Below are positions 63,545 to 64,000 of a DNA stretch of 64,000 nucleotides, one piece after another. The translations under genes and the position numbers were made by a program. The stretch comes from Chaenocephalus aceratus (Eukaryota; Chordata; Actinopteri; Perciformes; Channichthyidae): positions 3,507,495 through 3,571,494 of the forward strand of contig CM043803.1 of NCBI GenBank assembly GCA_023974075.1. The letters run 5' to 3'. The notes beneath the pieces are model-generated. The model ran no database searches and was not told the DNA's origin. It saw only the letters and a program-made list of their open reading frames with translations. Every line of letters begins with the position of its first letter. The stretch's first letter is position 1.

Positions 63545-63841
63545 GGGGTTACGTATTGTAACCCTAGTAATATAAGCACAGGCGGAGCCCTCTACTTGGG
63601 GGCCCTGTTTTTCCTAGTCCGCTCGCTGAAGAGTGTATAGGATAGTGGGCGGCTGGTGTAGCCGCCTTTATATACTGTGGGCCTGCGCGCGCATTCAGGT
63701 AGGCTCGCCCCGATTGGCCGGCTACATTTACGTAAACTCAGTAGGTGAAAGCACGCACAGCATGATAGAGAGTAGTACCAATAGAGTCCAGTAGAGGGCT
63801 CCGCCTGTGCTTACATAACTAGGGTTACAATACGTAACCCC
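63545..63841. mobile_element. 297-bp related element, inner part inverted relative to its neighbour
   Basis: The ends are GGGGTTACGTATTGTAACCC and the inverse form at 63822-63841, extending inward with gaps to about 50 bp. It begins two bases after the 401-bp element. Its inner 63592-63820 is the inverse of 63160-63345 at roughly 90-95% identity, including the TATA-like site (now minus strand, near 63670) and the pyrimidine/AG segment. Confidence 0.8.
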
Positions 63842-64000
63842 CTGTTTTCTACTCAAACTCTCTTACAAATAACAAATAATTCTCTGACTTAAATATCACT
63901 GTCTTTTGAGTTGCGTGACCAGGTTGAGAATTTTCCTATGACTTATTTTCACCATAGATACATAAGTTGATTTGGGTAACATGTTAGCAAACATTAGCAT
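63842..64000. other. Window end, nothing recognised
   Basis: AT-rich sequence after the inverted element pair, cut by the end of the window. Confidence 0.5.

Overview
The window is teleost genomic DNA. The evidence is short GT-AG exons, abundant CA/TG microsatellites, MITE families typical of fish, and proteins that read as vertebrate orthologues. No bacterial-style operons, CRISPR arrays or RNA genes were recognised. All identifications come from reading the sequence and from general knowledge of the families; no database search was run.

Three genes are well supported. TWNK (mitochondrial replicative DNA helicase Twinkle) lies on the minus strand at 27201-31688: six coding exons give an uninterrupted 712-residue protein. 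MRPL43 (mitoribosomal large-subunit protein mL43) lies on the plus strand at 32355-33900: three exons, 157 residues. These two are head to head across about 670 bp, so one divergent promoter region probably serves two mitochondrial genes. SEMA4G (class-4 transmembrane semaphorin) lies on the minus strand at 40170-54707: thirteen exons give 836 residues with consistent phase. The signal-peptide exon was not found and may lie further right or beyond the window. SEMA4G and MRPL43 converge tail to tail. This order and orientation match human 10q24.31.

The left 27 kb has no convincing host protein gene. It is a transposon graveyard: (i) 1.2-3.2 kb, a TTAA-type element carrying a hAT element with a perfect 8-bp target duplication and a small MITE; (ii) 9.2-15.6 kb, a four-level nest (TTAA element, then an 8-bp-TSD element with a broken THAP-domain transposase gene, then a second TTAA element, then a CAGTGG-type element); (iii) 15.8-18.6 kb, a minisatellite block and a Gag-like ORF next to an LTR-like sequence. 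From 18.6 to 26 kb I recognise little. A minus-strand exon-like segment at 7305-7560 with a strong splice donor could be a noncoding first exon of the next gene (LZTS2 by human synteny; untested).

The right 9 kb (54.7-64 kb) is probably SEMA4G first intron or upstream DNA. It holds microsatellites, LINE tails and MITE pieces. It ends in two adjacent related inverted-repeat elements (63142-63542 and 63545-63841), whose TATA-bearing inner parts face each other. Points worth a second look: very long CA/TG repeats beside two SEMA4G splice sites, a tiny uORF whose stop overlaps the TWNK start codon, a perfect 20-bp hairpin in MRPL43 intron 2, and the nested transposons.
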